Assembly (NCBI GenBank): GCA_035041965.1
Contig: JAPYMA010000351.1
Span: forward strand, 122,089 to 186,088
DNA length: 64,000 bases
DNA from: Anisakis pegreffii
Taxonomy: Eukaryota; Nematoda; Chromadorea; Rhabditida; Anisakidae
Reading direction: 5' to 3'
Part shown: positions 37,520-51,517 of the stretch, one piece after another
Position numbering within the stretch: the stretch's first letter is position 1
Layout of the letters: each line of letters starts with the position of its first letter
Position numbers and translations under genes: made by a program
The notes under the pieces: model-generated
Seen by the model: only the letters and a program-made list of their open reading frames with translations
Databases searched by the model: none
What the model was told of the DNA's origin: nothing

Positions 37520-38945
37520 GTTCGGTGGTGTTAGATTTCATCGCTCATGAAATATGGGTGTAGCGGAAACATAATGGGGCAAATACTGAATTTAAAACAA
37601 AATAAACTGGGCCACTAGGAAAGGTTGAATGAAAAAAATTGAGTCTCATATTTAACGGACCATCCAAAAGTTTAGGATGAAATATCGAGCAGCTCCATTC
37701 TATTACCGTATTACCCATCAAATTTTTAACGATTCTTCCGTTATATGAATTTATTTTGTTGTTGCTTGAGAATACGTTTAGTGTAATACGTAATTTATTT
37801 TGTTTATATTAACAAAGTATTTATATTGTTAAAGTATTTATTCATAAATTGTAAACTATATAATGTTGTTGTGATCTGTTTTTGTGGCTAATATATTCGT
37901 TATTATTTATGAATTATTATTGTTTGCTGACTAATGATTTTGTTTAGTAGACAATTTGTAACGTTACGACCCGTGATATAAATCGTATGGTGTTGTGCGA
38001 TTCGGATCAGTTTAATAGTAAATGTAATTTAATGTAACGTAAATTGCCTGAATCAACATTGAAAGGCCTTATTATGTGTGGATAGCAGTGAAAATTGATT
38101 GCTTGTATTTTGTATATTCATAGAATTTTATCTCAGCGATATTGTTGAAATGCATTAATTTGTTATTATTTCGTTCCGTATTTGTTTATAGTTATTGTTG
38201 TTGCTATATTTGTATATTACTCGAGATGTTAATCCATTAATCTCATCAAGAAACAGCGGGTCGTTGCTATATGGTGTCACAATATTTTGCTCATTACCTC
38301 ATCATTTGATCCGCATTCTCTTAACTTTGTCTCCTTCAGTGGTGCGACTCTACTTCGAGCCTGTCTCATCAGGAATATAAGCATCATGTGCAATTCATGT
38401 GTTCATCGCACATAATACTATTATTGTTGATATCTGATTTTAATCATTTTTATTTGACTAAAATCCATTGATATGTGTACTAAATTGAATATTTTGTTAT
38501 TATTATGAATGTTGTTATTAATCGTAAGATTATTTGCAATTATAACCACCAAACGACTTTCATTTATAATTGTTCTCATTTTATTCACATATTCTACCTT
38601 ATGAATCTATTTCGTTTTGAAATTGCCCATGTTTGTTGGTATTGAATAAATTTTATTTCAAGAAAATTTTATCTCATTAATCCATTTGGTAATCAGTTAC
38701 ATCTTCCCACTTAGAGTACTTTTGAACAAATCGAATACGGTCATTAGAAAGGAATTAGCTGCTTTGTACTCATTTTCCTTCTCCACATGTACCTTCCTGC
38801 TTTATTCTACTCTAAGATTATCGGAAAGTATAGTTTAGTTCAGTGGATACAGTGAATACTTTCACTTTTCTTATGAGGCGTTCAGTGCAGTAATTAGACA
38901 TCCATGCGATAATTCCTTTTCGAAACTCTCGTTGGATGTATTTCT
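37520..38945. other. Intergenic/3' UTR, AT-rich
   Basis: Very AT-rich sequence, probably mostly the 3' UTR of the CCCH gene. No coding exon is seen. Confidence 0.5.
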
Positions 38946-39070
38946 GCATTTGGGGATTCTTCGGGCTGATAATCCTAGTGGATGATGTATCCTTGTAGAA
39001 ATACATTGGATGTATTTCTGCAAGGATACATCATCCACTAGGATTATCAGCCCGAAGAATCCTCAAATGC
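38946..39070. repeat. Near-perfect 61-bp palindrome
   Basis: 38946-39006 and 39010-39070 are reverse complements at 59 of 61 positions, with a 3-nt spacer (TGG). GGATGTATTTCTGCA occurs just before the left arm and again across the start of the right arm, so the inverted copy seems to have arisen at a short homology. It lies between the convergent CCCH and PDE12 genes. Confidence 0.95.
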
Positions 39071-39348
39071 CTTATACCTCTACATATTGCACACTTACGA
39101 TATCATTTTATGCGGTCAGATGTTTCGTTGAACTTTTATATAATTTTTTCCTAATGAACACATTCATGGCGAAATATAGAGCAAACATGAAATGTTCTCG
39201 TCAAAATACTTCCTAACTTATAAAATGAAATCCGCAGTAAACTAAACAAAATCAATCCAAGAATTTAATTTGAAACAGACTATCAGAATTCTCTGCAATA
39301 ATCACTATATACAACAATATATCGCAAAACACAACTAGACAACTGAAA

Positions 39349-42300
39349 TTATTCCAAAGCAATATTACACATGATTGGTAGATGATCGCTTGGTGCTATC
39401 ACCGACGGCAACGCCGTGTGCTTCGACAAGAGTTTATCGGATGGCATCGGAATGACGTAATTCACCTACAAATTAATCCTTTCACGTGCATATCCACCAC
39501 TGACTGTCAATTACTTCTATTTCGTTTCACATTTAGTTTTATGTTTTTTTTTCAATGAAACAGCTATCCTCAATACTTAAATTAATAATTTGTCACCTCC
39601 CACAATCCGGAAAATTTCGCTCGTTTCTATCCCTCTCGGAGGGTACTTTTTGCTCTCTTAGTAATTTGTTCTTTTGCTCGACGAAATACACCCCAAAATT
39701 TAACTCCATTTTGGATCCATTCTATAAATGGTCTACGTGCCTGCGTCACATTATTATAAATATTACCTTACAGTTATAACAAAACTGCAAACATTTCGTT
39801 CGGTTCTTTAAATACAGCGATGGATATTCAACCGATATAAATACTTTATAAATTTGATATTGATTATTTTTTGAATTAAATTTACGAGATATGTGGTTGA
39901 GGGACATACCTTGACATTATCACTGCCCCAAATGTAATCTAAACATCCCTCAAAACCACTTTCTTCACCATTCGGTCCTTCGAATCGCGTATAATTCGTC
40001 ACTTCTGGATTATCCACTAAACTCGTGAATTTGATATTATTCCTCTTCTCAAAGGCAGTTCCCATAGTTGCACCACCCATCATTTCGTTACATTTCCAAC
40101 ATTCATTATCCTTTGATATTTCACCTGAATTACAAATCATCATAACCTATCGCGTATTTGTTCTGTCATCAAATGTTTTATCAAACGTTTTACAAATGAA
40201 CAAATATTCGCCATTCTAAATTCCTTCTAATTTAACACATTCAGAACAAAACTTTTTGCTCGAAACATTGCTAAATTCCAAAAAAATGTATGAATATAAT
40301 TCTGTGATTCTGTCCCCCTTTCATGTACTTAATGAGTCAGTGCTGAATGCGGTGATAAAAGAATACTACATAAAACGAGAGCCAACCTTGCGTGAGCAAT
40401 TCATAAACACCTCCTTCGGGTGTACTGTTGAAATCACCTCCAAAAAGATGATAAACTTTCGAATTCGGATTCGATCTCAGCAGATGAGCACTGATCCTGG
40501 CAATGTAACGCGCACACAAAAGCGTTTGTAGTACTTTGATGTGTTCGTGCCGTGGATCGAAGTACAAATGTGTATTCGCTGCCAATATCACACTTCTTCC
40601 ATCCCCGCCCACAGAATCGCAATCTTTCGAAACACCCAACGAAACCAGCTGAAAATGAAACAAATTCCTTAATGAATAACAATGTTTCTGCAAGATTCTT
40701 TTCACCATTCATATTCCCTCATTTATTTTACATTTATAACGCTAAATAGATTTTTTGGGTATCTCGAACCAATCCCGTATATAATGTTTCAGATATGCTA
40801 AACACGTATCAAATAAGTAATAAAACAATAAAAATAAACCTGAATTACGGTCGGTCTTGTGACAAAAAGATTTTTAGCTGCTGGATCTCGTTCGAGTAAA
40901 TTCACAATTTCTTCATTCTCGGGAAATTTCTCCAAATCCAGTAGATCCGTTAACCACATATCGTACGTCTCAAGAAGCCTAAAAAAACTTATCATAAACG
41001 ATGTGATCATTTCAACTAATAATGAGGTTTTATATCCGAAATGAAACTTTCTTCTTGAAATATAAGCAAGAGTTCCTATAGAGAAGAGCTTTCCATTAGC
41101 CCATGCAATTTCCAGAATCCACTCTTCTTGAAGTCAATTTAAGCAACATTAATGTAAGGCATCGGTGATTGTTTCAGTGGTTTGAACAAACAATCTCTTG
41201 AATACCTTTATCTGCTTCAAGAGAACAAAAAACTGACCTGAAATGTTTTCTACGAAAACAAATCATAAGACCTTCATTCACTTGAATAGCTTTCTTCTTG
41301 AAGTAACACTCATAGCCATATTCACGTAGCAGTGCTGGTAAATAACGCATTTGCAAACGATCGTCAACCTCTTGCAGAAATATCAAATCCGCTTTATATC
41401 CTCAAATCAAAGCAAAATACATCTCAAATCAAATAATGAACGAAGTCTTCTAACAGCTCTTTACATCATGAATCTATTTCCTTACATCCGTACATCACTC
41501 ATGAAATAAGGTTTCTTGAGCAGCTGAATGATGGATCCTTATATCAAATAAATCCTTTCGTTGGAATTCCTTTACCTTCATAACTCAATGTTCCATTCAT
41601 TCAGAAGAAGCTAATTTCACCGTCACAGTCATAAATCCATACAACAGTTTAATACATCATAAGATGTACACTATTATCTTCAAATTAAAAAAATTGCTCT
41701 TAAGACTTGTACAGCAACAGAAAAAAACGTTTGCTATCATCAAACCTGGTATTTCACGCAATAACATTGGATAACGATATCCGTACAGCTGATATTCTTT
41801 TGGACAATACGGGAAAAATAAATCTTCCTGTTCCTGCTCCAAATTCAGATAGAGTGCAGCAAGAATATTGTATGACATCACACGAAACCTGTAAACGGTT
41901 TATCACTGAAGACGAATTCGAAATACTTTTTGTTGACGAATTGAACTGTTAAGAGGAATAGAAGAAGGACTAGGCAGTGACAAACTCATAATTTCTCAAT
42001 AAAAACATAAAACTGCATCAAATGTATCGACAATTCTATGAGTTGAAAAGCCATTTAATTAAGTAAACTTTTGACATTATGGCATCGAAATTCATTTTAG
42101 TCTATGAAATGACTTTCGAATAAACGTATAGTACAACGGGGAACAATCAGATGCTACTATTCAGAATAAATTTTGTTCGTTTGGTGCTCATCAAACCCAT
42201 CGTTGTGCTTGCTGGATGTTCCAAAAAATGCCCCTATCGATTTCAGGTTTATGATATCAATCGATAAAATTTCTTTCTCCCATCACTCTTTTTCACCTAT

Positions 42301-44775
42301 CGGACTAATGACATTTCGATACCGCACTAATCTTGACAATAATAATAACCAAATACCCGTCCTGTTGCCATTCAGTGCAGTAATCAGCCTGTCGCCTCTC
42401 AAAGATGTACGGTTCTTCGGGCCTATTGCTGATCAGTTCGGTGGATATGGCACACCGCGTGATCGTGTCTCGACCCAAGTCGATGAGAACGCAAACTCGT
42501 TTACCGATATCTTTTTCGTCCGGTACAAAGAAACGGCCTCGATGACGCCATTGCCAACCAGGCAAATTGAAGGATCTACTGCCTGAAGTAAGTTGAAAAG
42601 TGAAATGTTGAAATAATTGGTTCATACCAATAATTTATATTATTTTGTTCAACGAGTATTCCATTTCACATTCGCTTTTTCGTTCATCTCTTAATGATCA
42701 CATTTTTAAAAGTCCAACAGTTTGTAAGTAACCTTTATCAGACGATTCAATTTCTTCTGGTTTCACAGCTGATTGAGATTCTGCTCCAACGTACCAATGG
42801 AATACCGGTTCACATTCTTTTGAACCTTTAAGAGTAAATTAATGATGACAAGAACCGAGAAATATCTTTTTGACGAATGGTCAAACATGATATTCCAACG
42901 ACAAAGCCAAAACTGGGTTTTGGTCTTGGAGGTATGAATTAAGAGGTAGTTGATCCAACCGGAACGCATATCGAAGCTAGCCATTAAGGGACATCCCACG
43001 ATCGGTCTCAGCGCCACTGATAGACTCGAACAATCCAAAGCGTTCCTGATCAATCGATATTCCTTATCACCAATTCGTAGTGAATTCACATTTGCGTTAT
43101 TGAAAAATATATCTTCGTTCGTCGATGAAAGCTGCAAAAATAATTCTAACAAATCCGACTTTCTGTCTCAATTTCCCTTATGAATCAACAAGATTATTCC
43201 ATTTGAAAAATCCAAAAGGCTGACACTGTTAGAGTGACAGTCCAGCGAAACCAGTCGTGAGATAATTCCTCATATAAACCTTTCCCACTTATAGAATTTA
43301 AAAGTGTTCTACAGCTTGAACATTACTTTTAGCGAACTGGGTTTAACAGATATCATAAGTGATAATAAGAATCACTTGAATTATTTGATGAAAGACACCG
43401 AAATAGATTTCAGTACATTCATGAAACACTTTCTTACCTAATGCATATCACAACTATTATGGGGATTATTCTAACAATAAGGTAGTTGTGATATGTGATC
43501 TCACTGATTGTGAGTTAATGTTGCTCTGGACCGGGCAATCAATTGTCTGTCTCTTGCAAAATTTTCTTTAAAAAAATATTACGCGAGATGAACGAACCAA
43601 TTCTGAATTATCCACGCCAGTCACGTTAATCGCCACCAGATCAGCGTCATTCAACTTCAATCCCTTCCGTTTCTTTTTCGTACCACCCGTTAGCCGCAGC
43701 CTTAATCTTTGCTGTGTATTTATAAACTTGTCACTTAACGAACGACGCAATGCTACAAGTGGAGTGGACGTGGGGTCATCCTCCAATACGTTGTATTCGA
43801 ATACAATCGATATATCCGATGGAATGCGACCAATGCTGCAATCCGTATGTACTAATGATGCATTATAAATGAACATATGAATTTTTGGTATGGTTCAGAA
43901 TAAAATTTACGAATATAAACATTGTGGTCTCACTGAAGTGATTAGAAAACTAGATACTAGGATTTGAAAAGTCGATTTTAAATGGCAAATCAAATCCACA
44001 AAGATTCAGTCGATGAGAAATTTTTGACAGCTGAGAGGATAAATTTTTGATTTCAAAGTGAATAAAACTTCTTAGTGATACTTACCTATTCGCTGCACCA
44101 TTTTCTTTGTTCTTGTTCGGCATATCACGCCATACAAAAACACTCAAATCTGGTATTTTCATACTTGTTTTTGTAATCAGTGAATCCTTACTACGAGACA
44201 TCTCTGGACTGAAATTAAGCTCTCCTTTATCTGAATAACTTGAACTGATTTGTCTGTTCTAAGCCGAAGGATTGAGATATAATCTTATTTTTTTCCCCTT
44301 GAATTCCAATTGATCGAAGCTTTTGGATGTTTTCATCAAGACTTTCATGTCGAATTCTGTTATGATCTCAATTATTCAATTATTTGACATACAAATCCCT
44401 TCATGCAAACTGATCAGAAACGGCTAACCAACCCACTTCTTATAATCTACATTCCCGAACAACCTAATAGATATCCCGTCATATTCACACTTAACATTGG
44501 TTTAATATTTAACAGAGGGCTCAATAGAATCAGTCCATTTTCTCCATTGCCTTCTTTATTTCTTTGCGACAATGAACAAAATTTCATTTAAAGAACAGAT
44601 GAACGTACATGGAATCGGATGAATTGCGTGAATCATTCGCCGAAAATCGAACGGTGTGTTGAATATTCGAAAGATATTGCTGGAATCGAGAAAACAAATT
44701 TACAGATGAACGTTTTGATGTAGTTGGTGAAGACAGAGAAGATAGCCTTATGAATCGATTGAATACACCACTCAT
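39349..44775 (-). CDS. pde-12: 2',5'-phosphodiesterase 12 (mitochondrial deadenylase)
   Basis: Eleven minus-strand exons join in phase: 44609-44775, 44086-44208, 43598-43835, 42960-43131, 42357-42582, 41746-41888, 41238-41391, 40840-40978, 40387-40648, 39910-40124 and 39349-39465, giving 651 residues. PDE12 removes 2',5'-oligoadenylate and mitochondrial poly(A) tails. The first exon looks like a mitochondrial presequence, basic and Ser-rich without acidic residues (MSGVFNRFIRLSSLSSPTTS). The C-terminal exonuclease/endonuclease/phosphatase domain keeps its Mg and catalytic motifs: MSYNILA, FLQEVDD, AANTHLY, GGDFNST, CLDYIW and PSDHLP. The N-terminal half matches the PDE12-specific region (ALRPIVGCPLM; FFVPDEKDIGKRV). 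This separates it from CCR4 and angel proteins. No catalytic residue appears lost. Confidence 0.9.
43441..43494. repeat. Hairpin in a PDE12 intron
   Basis: CATATCACAACTA near 43444 is perfectly complementary to TAGTTGTGATATG about 28 nt further on. It lies between the exons at 42960-43131 and 43598-43835. It is short and could be a MITE remnant. Confidence 0.6.
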
Positions 44776-46279
44776 ATCCTCTCAGAGACTACGTTGATAT
44801 TGCAAGTAAATTCATAAACGAACCTGCAATCGTTCGATGTCAAATGTATAAACGTATTTTAAACAGATAATTAGATACAAATCAAATCATAGCCTGGCTC
44901 ATGCTCGGCACATCAATACAGCAATGATACAGCAATCAAGTTCGAGTGAAACTTTCATCCGCGAATGACAAGGTTTTACTCGAAACTGAGTGGTATACGA
45001 ATGTGGCTGATGTATTTCATGAAGTTAGTGCGGATTTATTCATCTCTTAAGTAAACATGATAAAAACGGTCGTGTTGAGCGCATATGAATCCGTTTTAAA
45101 TTTTATAACGTTATGCTCTGTTAGGATGGATATGAAAATGTTTCTCTTATGTGTTCGCGTAAAGTTTCATGTAAATAGGATAAACATAGCAATTCAGAGC
45201 GTGTTTTGCGTAAATGCTAATTTTAATATGGTAAACACAGTCAAGCCAGTAAATTCCTTAAGCCGAGTCATCAAACTTTGAAATTTCGGGTCTAACTGTC
45301 CAAGAACATTTTGTCACACCTAACAGTTCTAATGATTCGTTCAATAAAATTTTGAGATGGAAAACAATTTTCGATGAGTTTTTGTTGGTATTAATGAATT
45401 GTTTCTTGTTGATAGTTTTAATTCGCTTCATTTGATTTCCATACGCTTAGCCCAGTGATGAGGCTAACGCATAGGCTTCGACTTATATGAGCACACGAGC
45501 ATCTGTGATGGCGCGGTGGCGCCCGTTATCAGCATAAGTACTTCTGATTGTAATTTTCAATTTTGATCCGTTAGCCGCGTTTCTCATTTAGGATTTCGTA
45601 GACTTATTGATTCACGTAAACTTTCATCAGTTTTCATTTCGTTTCTAAAATTTTTGTGTTAGTTATTCACTCTGAAGTAACAACTTTTGTTCGACGATTG
45701 CAATATGATTCAAAAATTTGGATTTATTCAGCCTGAGTTATGTGCGAAAATCTCAACCAGACTTTCATTGTTAGCTGAGACCTTAACAAGTCTCAAGATA
45801 AGTCAGGAAAAGTGAAAAAGCTTTGTTAAACTGAGCTAGAGGACTAACCCGAAATGTGAGAATATTCTGAGGACCGAAATTACTGAAAACAGTTCAGGTC
45901 CAAAGGATTTTACTGTCTTATTTGGGATTATAGCTTGAATTTCCATAATGCTTATCATCTTATTCCTCGCGTACAACTGAAATCTTTCATATTTAAATTG
46001 TATTAAATGGAAACGTTCGAAGATTGATCGTGAGTCATTTTTACCTCACGATCAGATTTTAATATGTACAAATGTTTTGTAGCCGGATTATGGGATTGTT
46101 AGCGAATAGTTTTGTTTGTATGCGTGAATTTATGCTATGATTATTCTTACGCTGACGTGAATGCTTTTCGTTTTCTCAAAAAACGTTCAGAGAAATTTAG
46201 TTTCATTACAGAATTGAAATTTTATCAATAAATTAAACTCTTGTTCGGTGCGCATAACGTCAACTTTTCAAAATCGACA
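44776..46279. other. Divergent intergenic region
   Basis: This separates the divergently transcribed PDE12 and SMARCE1 genes and should contain both promoters. A hAT-like CAGTGATGAGGCTAACGC near 45450 recalls the end of the element at 28917, but I see no second end. Confidence 0.4.
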
Positions 46280-49200
46280 ATGTTTCGACATCCCAATTCA
46301 ACACCTTCACGTCCATCCACACAGGTAGAAATGTGTTCGTTTAAATCATCAATCAAATTTCACAGTTAGCATCAGAAATTCGCTTATCTCACCGTAAATT
46401 CTTTAATCAGATTTCGAGAATTAAGTTGAAGCACTCTTGCCTGATAACGATTCGATGTTATCGAAAAGACACTGATGATGAAGAAATTCAATTGCTGAAT
46501 AAAAATTGATTTATTGATTTCATAGCCAGTTCGTCTGATCCCAACCATTAGCTGTAATTTCCAGGATTCTGGCAACCTGAAGCCTCCAAAGGCTCCCGAT
46601 CGTCCCCTTGTGCCGTACATGCGCTTCAGTCGTAAAATGTGGGCAAAGGTAAATTTCTTTTTGAAGTATCCATCATTTTTTAAAAGAAATTTACGAGTAG
46701 TCAATCTTAGCATTCTTCCTTGCTTTATAATTCAGTAATGGAATTTAGGTTCGATCCGAGCATCCAGATAGTCAGTTATGGGATATCGGTAAAGTGATCG
46801 GACAAATGTGGAGAGATGCACCTGAATCCGAAAAATCGGTTTATCAGCAGGTATTTCATTTGTTCATAACTCTTCCGAAACCTTTCCATAACACTGCCTA
46901 TAAAAATTGTGGCTATAAAAATCAACTAAATTTAATAACTCACTGTTAGCCCTCTTGTAACAATGATGAAGATTAAGTTCGGGCTTCTTATCAAACTTAT
47001 CCTTTTAAGTAGAAGTGAACGCAGGTTTGAATAAAAGCCTAAATCTGAACCTCAGCAAAAACTTTAAGTCCTTTGTTGAGACGTTTTTTCATAGATTCAT
47101 CACTGTCATAACTAGCATCTGAGCTGAAATATTCCTCGTATATATTCCAAGCAAAGTAACAATCGCAAAAACGTCCTTTCAGGAATACGAAATCGAAAAA
47201 ACAGAATACGACAAAGCGTTGAAAGCGTATCACAATTCAACAGCATATCAACAATATTTATCAGCAAAAAATCGTGCCAAAATGGCTGATAAATCAAATA
47301 CTGTTGGTGGTGTTATTGCAAGTCAGTTATCGTTTGCTTCCGAATCAATCTTATTCATTCAATTGCTGTAGTTTCGTTCCGCTGAATCTTCATGTTCGTG
47401 TTCAGCATTCATATGAGTTGAATTGTAATGGTGATTTCAACTAGGTGAAGTATTACTTGCTGAGTTTAAATTGGTAAATATAATAATAGTGATACTTTTA
47501 CAAATAACTGTAGTGATTTCAAGTAATTGAATATGCACTGAAGGTAGTCGAGGACGTTTGGATACGGGCGGTGTTGTTCTGCAGCCGGTAGAAGATGAAG
47601 AAGTTTGCGATCTATCATCACGTCGAATTGCTGCTGTTCGGTTTGTTCTTTAGTTTATATTACAGACTGATTAATTGATTTTGAATAAACTAAATTGTGC
47701 ATTCAGTAATCAGTAGTGAAGAAATTATTCTGAATATTACATCATATAATCCCTTCATATTTACATAGTATCAATTTTATGATATTATTCAAGCGGTGAC
47801 TTTGAAATTAACATGTTTATGAAAGGGGCGTTGTTACACGCCTTAGTGTGAACTCTGGATGAACCTCAGTCCTACAGCTGAGGCTTCAATCTAAACTGAG
47901 GTGACCCTCAGTTCAAGTTTAAATCTCAGTCTAAGCCCTGCGGTAAGCCTCACATCAGTCAAAAGCAGGAGTTGTGCTGATGTTAAAATCTGTTGTAGCC
48001 TGGCTCCTTTCCTTAAACATGTTAACCAGATGATTAGCGATGCAAGTGTCATAATCGTAAGTATCAGCTGATGCATATCACATCAGTCTGTAGTGATATC
48101 TTCGAAAGCACAAGTTTGATTTGGAGCTTTCGTCCTACTGCTAAACCGTTATCCGTTTGCTGTCATACTGATGCAGTCATGATAGTTGCGTTAAATTTGA
48201 AGGTTCGATCGTAATCACCGTTTGATTGCCGAACTTTTCAATGGGAATGTGGTGACCGACACTCGAACGATTGTTGCTCAGAGTCGTATTGATATGTTGC
48301 AAAAACAGGCACATTCGCTAGCATTACATCAGGTTTGTGATGCGTGAATACATTCACTCTTTCAAATTGTATTACAGTTTGATGTTTCTAAAATGAAATT
48401 ATCTTTAAGGATTGTGTCTTTATAGCGAAATATAATTTTAGAGTAAATTAGAAGACGAACTGAAAAAATTGAACGATGTATTCCAAGAAAAGAAGCGACA
48501 AATGGAAACGTCGTCTGAAGAATTTGCGTCTCGTTTAAAAAAAGTTTGCGAGGATAAACCTCAAGTGAGTACTTTCTTCTGGTTTAGTTCGTTTCTTGCT
48601 TGAATCGTAATCAAATATTCATTATTGCCGAAAGAACTGGACGAATAGAGGTGAAGACGGTCTGAATTTGTTTGGAAAAATGAATTTATTGAAGGTTGAC
48701 GAAGCGAAATACGTGGCAATGGTAGAGGAGTGGTCGAATAAAATGTTACGAGCTTATGAGGATTTTAAAGCGAAACAAGACGCCATAAGGGCTAAGCAAT
48801 GTTGGTAGTTTTGTCGTTACGTTTCACCGAATGTTCAACTATTTAATTTCCTTCCTGTCAGTTATATGAGTGGCAAACTGTGTCGTTCGTTCTAAATCAG
48901 AAGCTTTCATAGATAATGATGAATTTCAGAATAAGGAGTACTTGTTTGAACTGAAAACCAATTATTTCAAGTGAAGCATAAAATTGGAATGACCACTGTT
49001 GTTTTGTTGTCGATTAGAAACTTTACTGGCCGTAGGTATGTTTAATGTCATCCACAGACGGAATTCTTTACCTTCTTATTGAATTCCAATTGAACGAAAG
49101 CTAATAGCTTGAGTGGAGGAGTTTAGGCGAACCTACTGAGTTTCACCTGTTGAAGTAATGATTCACTGAAGCATGTACATAACTTTTGCAGTAGTTGAGC

Positions 49201-49952
49201 GTGAACAATTGGCTGAAGAGACACCGATATTGTACAGTCTAACGGTGAGTGACACATCGCCGTTACCGAGGCAAAAAGATGCGGTTGAGGAGAGTGAACA
49301 TCAGTCGAAAGTGGTTGTTGCTACGAAGGCGGCGGGTGGCGACGAGAACAAGGGTGGTGCACAACTTGAATCGATCGCTCCGCAGACCGTTCCTGCTGAA
49401 AGCACTGCGATCACCGCACAAGAAAAGGATAAGGAGGATGAAAAAATGGAAGTTGATTCGACCACTCCGACGGAAGGTCAAGAAGAAAGCACTGTAAACA
49501 CTCCGCCAACTTCAACATCTCCAGCCCAAGAAACCGCCGTAAGCAAACCTCCAGCTCAAGAAACCGCCGTAAGCAAACCGCCATCCCAAGAAACCGCCAT
49601 AAGCAAACCTCAAGCTCAGGAGGAACCCATATCTGAGCCTACTCCTCAGGAAACAGTCTCCTCAGCGTCTCTTCCAAAAGAGCCTTCACCCGCTGCCCAG
49701 GAGACTCCAGCACAGACTCAGGAAGCAGTGCCGGAAGCTCAAGCTCAAACGCAAGCAACAGAACCCACTCCAGAAAGTACTGTTGTGTCTAATCAAGAAG
49801 CATCTCCCACTACGCAAGTGAATTGTGCATCTCAAGAAGCTACCTCTGACTCTTCTGCGACCGAGACTAAAGCACCTGAACAAGAGGCAAAAATGCCCGA
49901 ATCAACAACGCCAACAGTAAATGAAGCAAACAGTACAGAACGAGTTGACTAG
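46280..49952 (+). CDS. swsn-3: SWI/SNF subunit BAF57/SMARCE1 (HMG-box protein)
   Basis: Nine exons: 46280-46324, 46565-46648, 46749-46850, 47183-47321, 47544-47640, 48203-48332, 48442-48564, 48695-48800 and 49192-49952, giving 528 residues. BAF57 is a DNA-binding core subunit of BAF/PBAF chromatin remodellers. The HMG box (about residues 20-105) contains [32 protein letters not shown] and [18 protein letters not shown], as in SMARCE1. A conserved segment follows ([18 protein letters not shown]), then a coiled coil (about 185-275; [20 protein letters not shown]). The last exon encodes a 250-residue Gln/Pro/Thr/Glu-rich tail with a repeated [10 protein letters not shown] unit, likely disordered. 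All phases match. The gene symbol is the C. elegans orthologue name. Confidence 0.92.
49522..49620 (+). repeat. 30-bp coding minisatellite
   Basis: Three to four 30-bp units encode [10 protein letters not shown] with small changes ([20 protein letters not shown]). It stays in frame in the SMARCE1 tail. Confidence 0.85.
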
Positions 49953-51517
49953 TAAAAGTAATAGTCATAATGACTGTGTAATGAATGAAGGATAATGATT
50001 TTTCATCGAGTTGTTCGTGTTTATTGCGTTTGATATGATTGAATTATCATTGAATGTTGGTTTCTAATGTTCCAGTATCTCATAATTTTTGTTGTTTTTG
50101 AATGCTTTGCGAAATTATTACTTGGAATCGATCATTTCGTTTTTCCAATATTTCATTTACTCTCAATTTCGGTTTGATCGGTTGTCAATTATATCCCATG
50201 CGTGCTACTTCATTGTGTATGTTCTTTGTGCGCTTTGAATCATGTTGACTGATCGGACTGTTACGTTACCTGTTTGCAGTGCGATCATAAAACTGTTTAT
50301 TGGCACAACCGTAGTGATCTATGTCATCGAACTGATCAGACGGATAAGCAGATCATGAGACATTGATCAGCGTGATTGAGCGAACAAACGACCCGCCGAA
50401 ATACTATTAGTCTGATTCAGTGGAATACATTAATAGTGTCGACGTCATTTTCTCTTTCTTTTGTTCGCTGATAATCAGCGTTGATAAGAAATTCGCAGTA
50501 AGGCATTGAATGCGATTTCACTATTATTTGAACTTAAATCGCATATGTTGGCCCGTTTGAGACGGTTGTCGGAGAGTATTTGACATGCAATTCTTTAAAA
50601 GTAGTTAAGTTCTTTAAGACATTCTTAAGAGTTACAGGGTAGGAAGAATCTCTGAACTTTTGTTGTGAAGCGTTAAAGCAATCATCCATATGCTACAGTG
50701 CAACTGCTAATCGTTTGTAAAACTTTGATAGTTTTGAATGAATTATTCCATTCTTTGAGACTAAGCCGTACTCATTTGGTAAACTTTGTTTCACATTTTC
50801 TTTTCAATTTTTTGTAAATGATAATGAATTAACGCAAATTCATGTTCTCATATACATTGTGTAATTTTCTTGCTGTCACCATCTCATGTAATTCAGTTCA
50901 TTTTGAATGTTTTCTTCGTTCACCTTTTCCCTAACTCATAAAAGTTTTCATTTCCTCAAATTGTGTTTCATTTTATGTGTTCTCAACACATTTTCCTATT
51001 TCATTTTCAATTTGCCACTCAACGATTGATTTTTCCATGTGTTTGTCGCTATTATTCTCTTCCATCGGCTGTTTTCCAGTCGTTTAAAAAGTCAGTGAGG
51101 AATTGTCGTATGAGTGTAGTGTGTAGTCAACTTTTAAATTCCGTTCGATTGCCGTGGATGTATCGCGAGAAGATACATTTTCTGTTTGGATTGATTTAAG
51201 CATTTGGATAGAACTTTATTGATGGTTCGCGAGTGCTTTCATCGGTGCATTAAGAATAGTTGAATAAGATCACGCGATACCTGAAATTTCTTCTAACAAA
51301 AATCGACTTTCAAATGTTGTCAATGAAATCAACGAATGATCTGAAATGTGAAAATATCCAACAATAAACCCATCAATCGCACTTAGCGTTTTTGTCAATT
51401 GATTTATCGCTAAAATTACAGTTCAAACAAGTGGTATATAATGAGAATTGACATCGCGTTGAAATAGGTGTAATATTATCTGCGATATCAGCATTTGACA
51501 GCGTTGAGAGCTCACCG
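49953..51517. other. Intergenic
   Basis: SMARCE1 3' UTR and the upstream region of the PPCS gene; same strand, about 1.6 kb apart. No gene or strong repeat is seen. A CTGATTCAGTGGAA near 50413 resembles the dispersed CTTCAGTGGA motif. Confidence 0.4.

Noticed and set aside
38818..39216. Facing ORFs that share the same N-terminal residues around 39006-39010
   Set aside because: The shared sequence is produced by the palindrome arms; neither ORF has other coding evidence.
45440..45560. Possible second hAT-like end (CAGTGATGAGGCTAACGC)
   Set aside because: No matching inverted end nearby and little subterminal repeat content.
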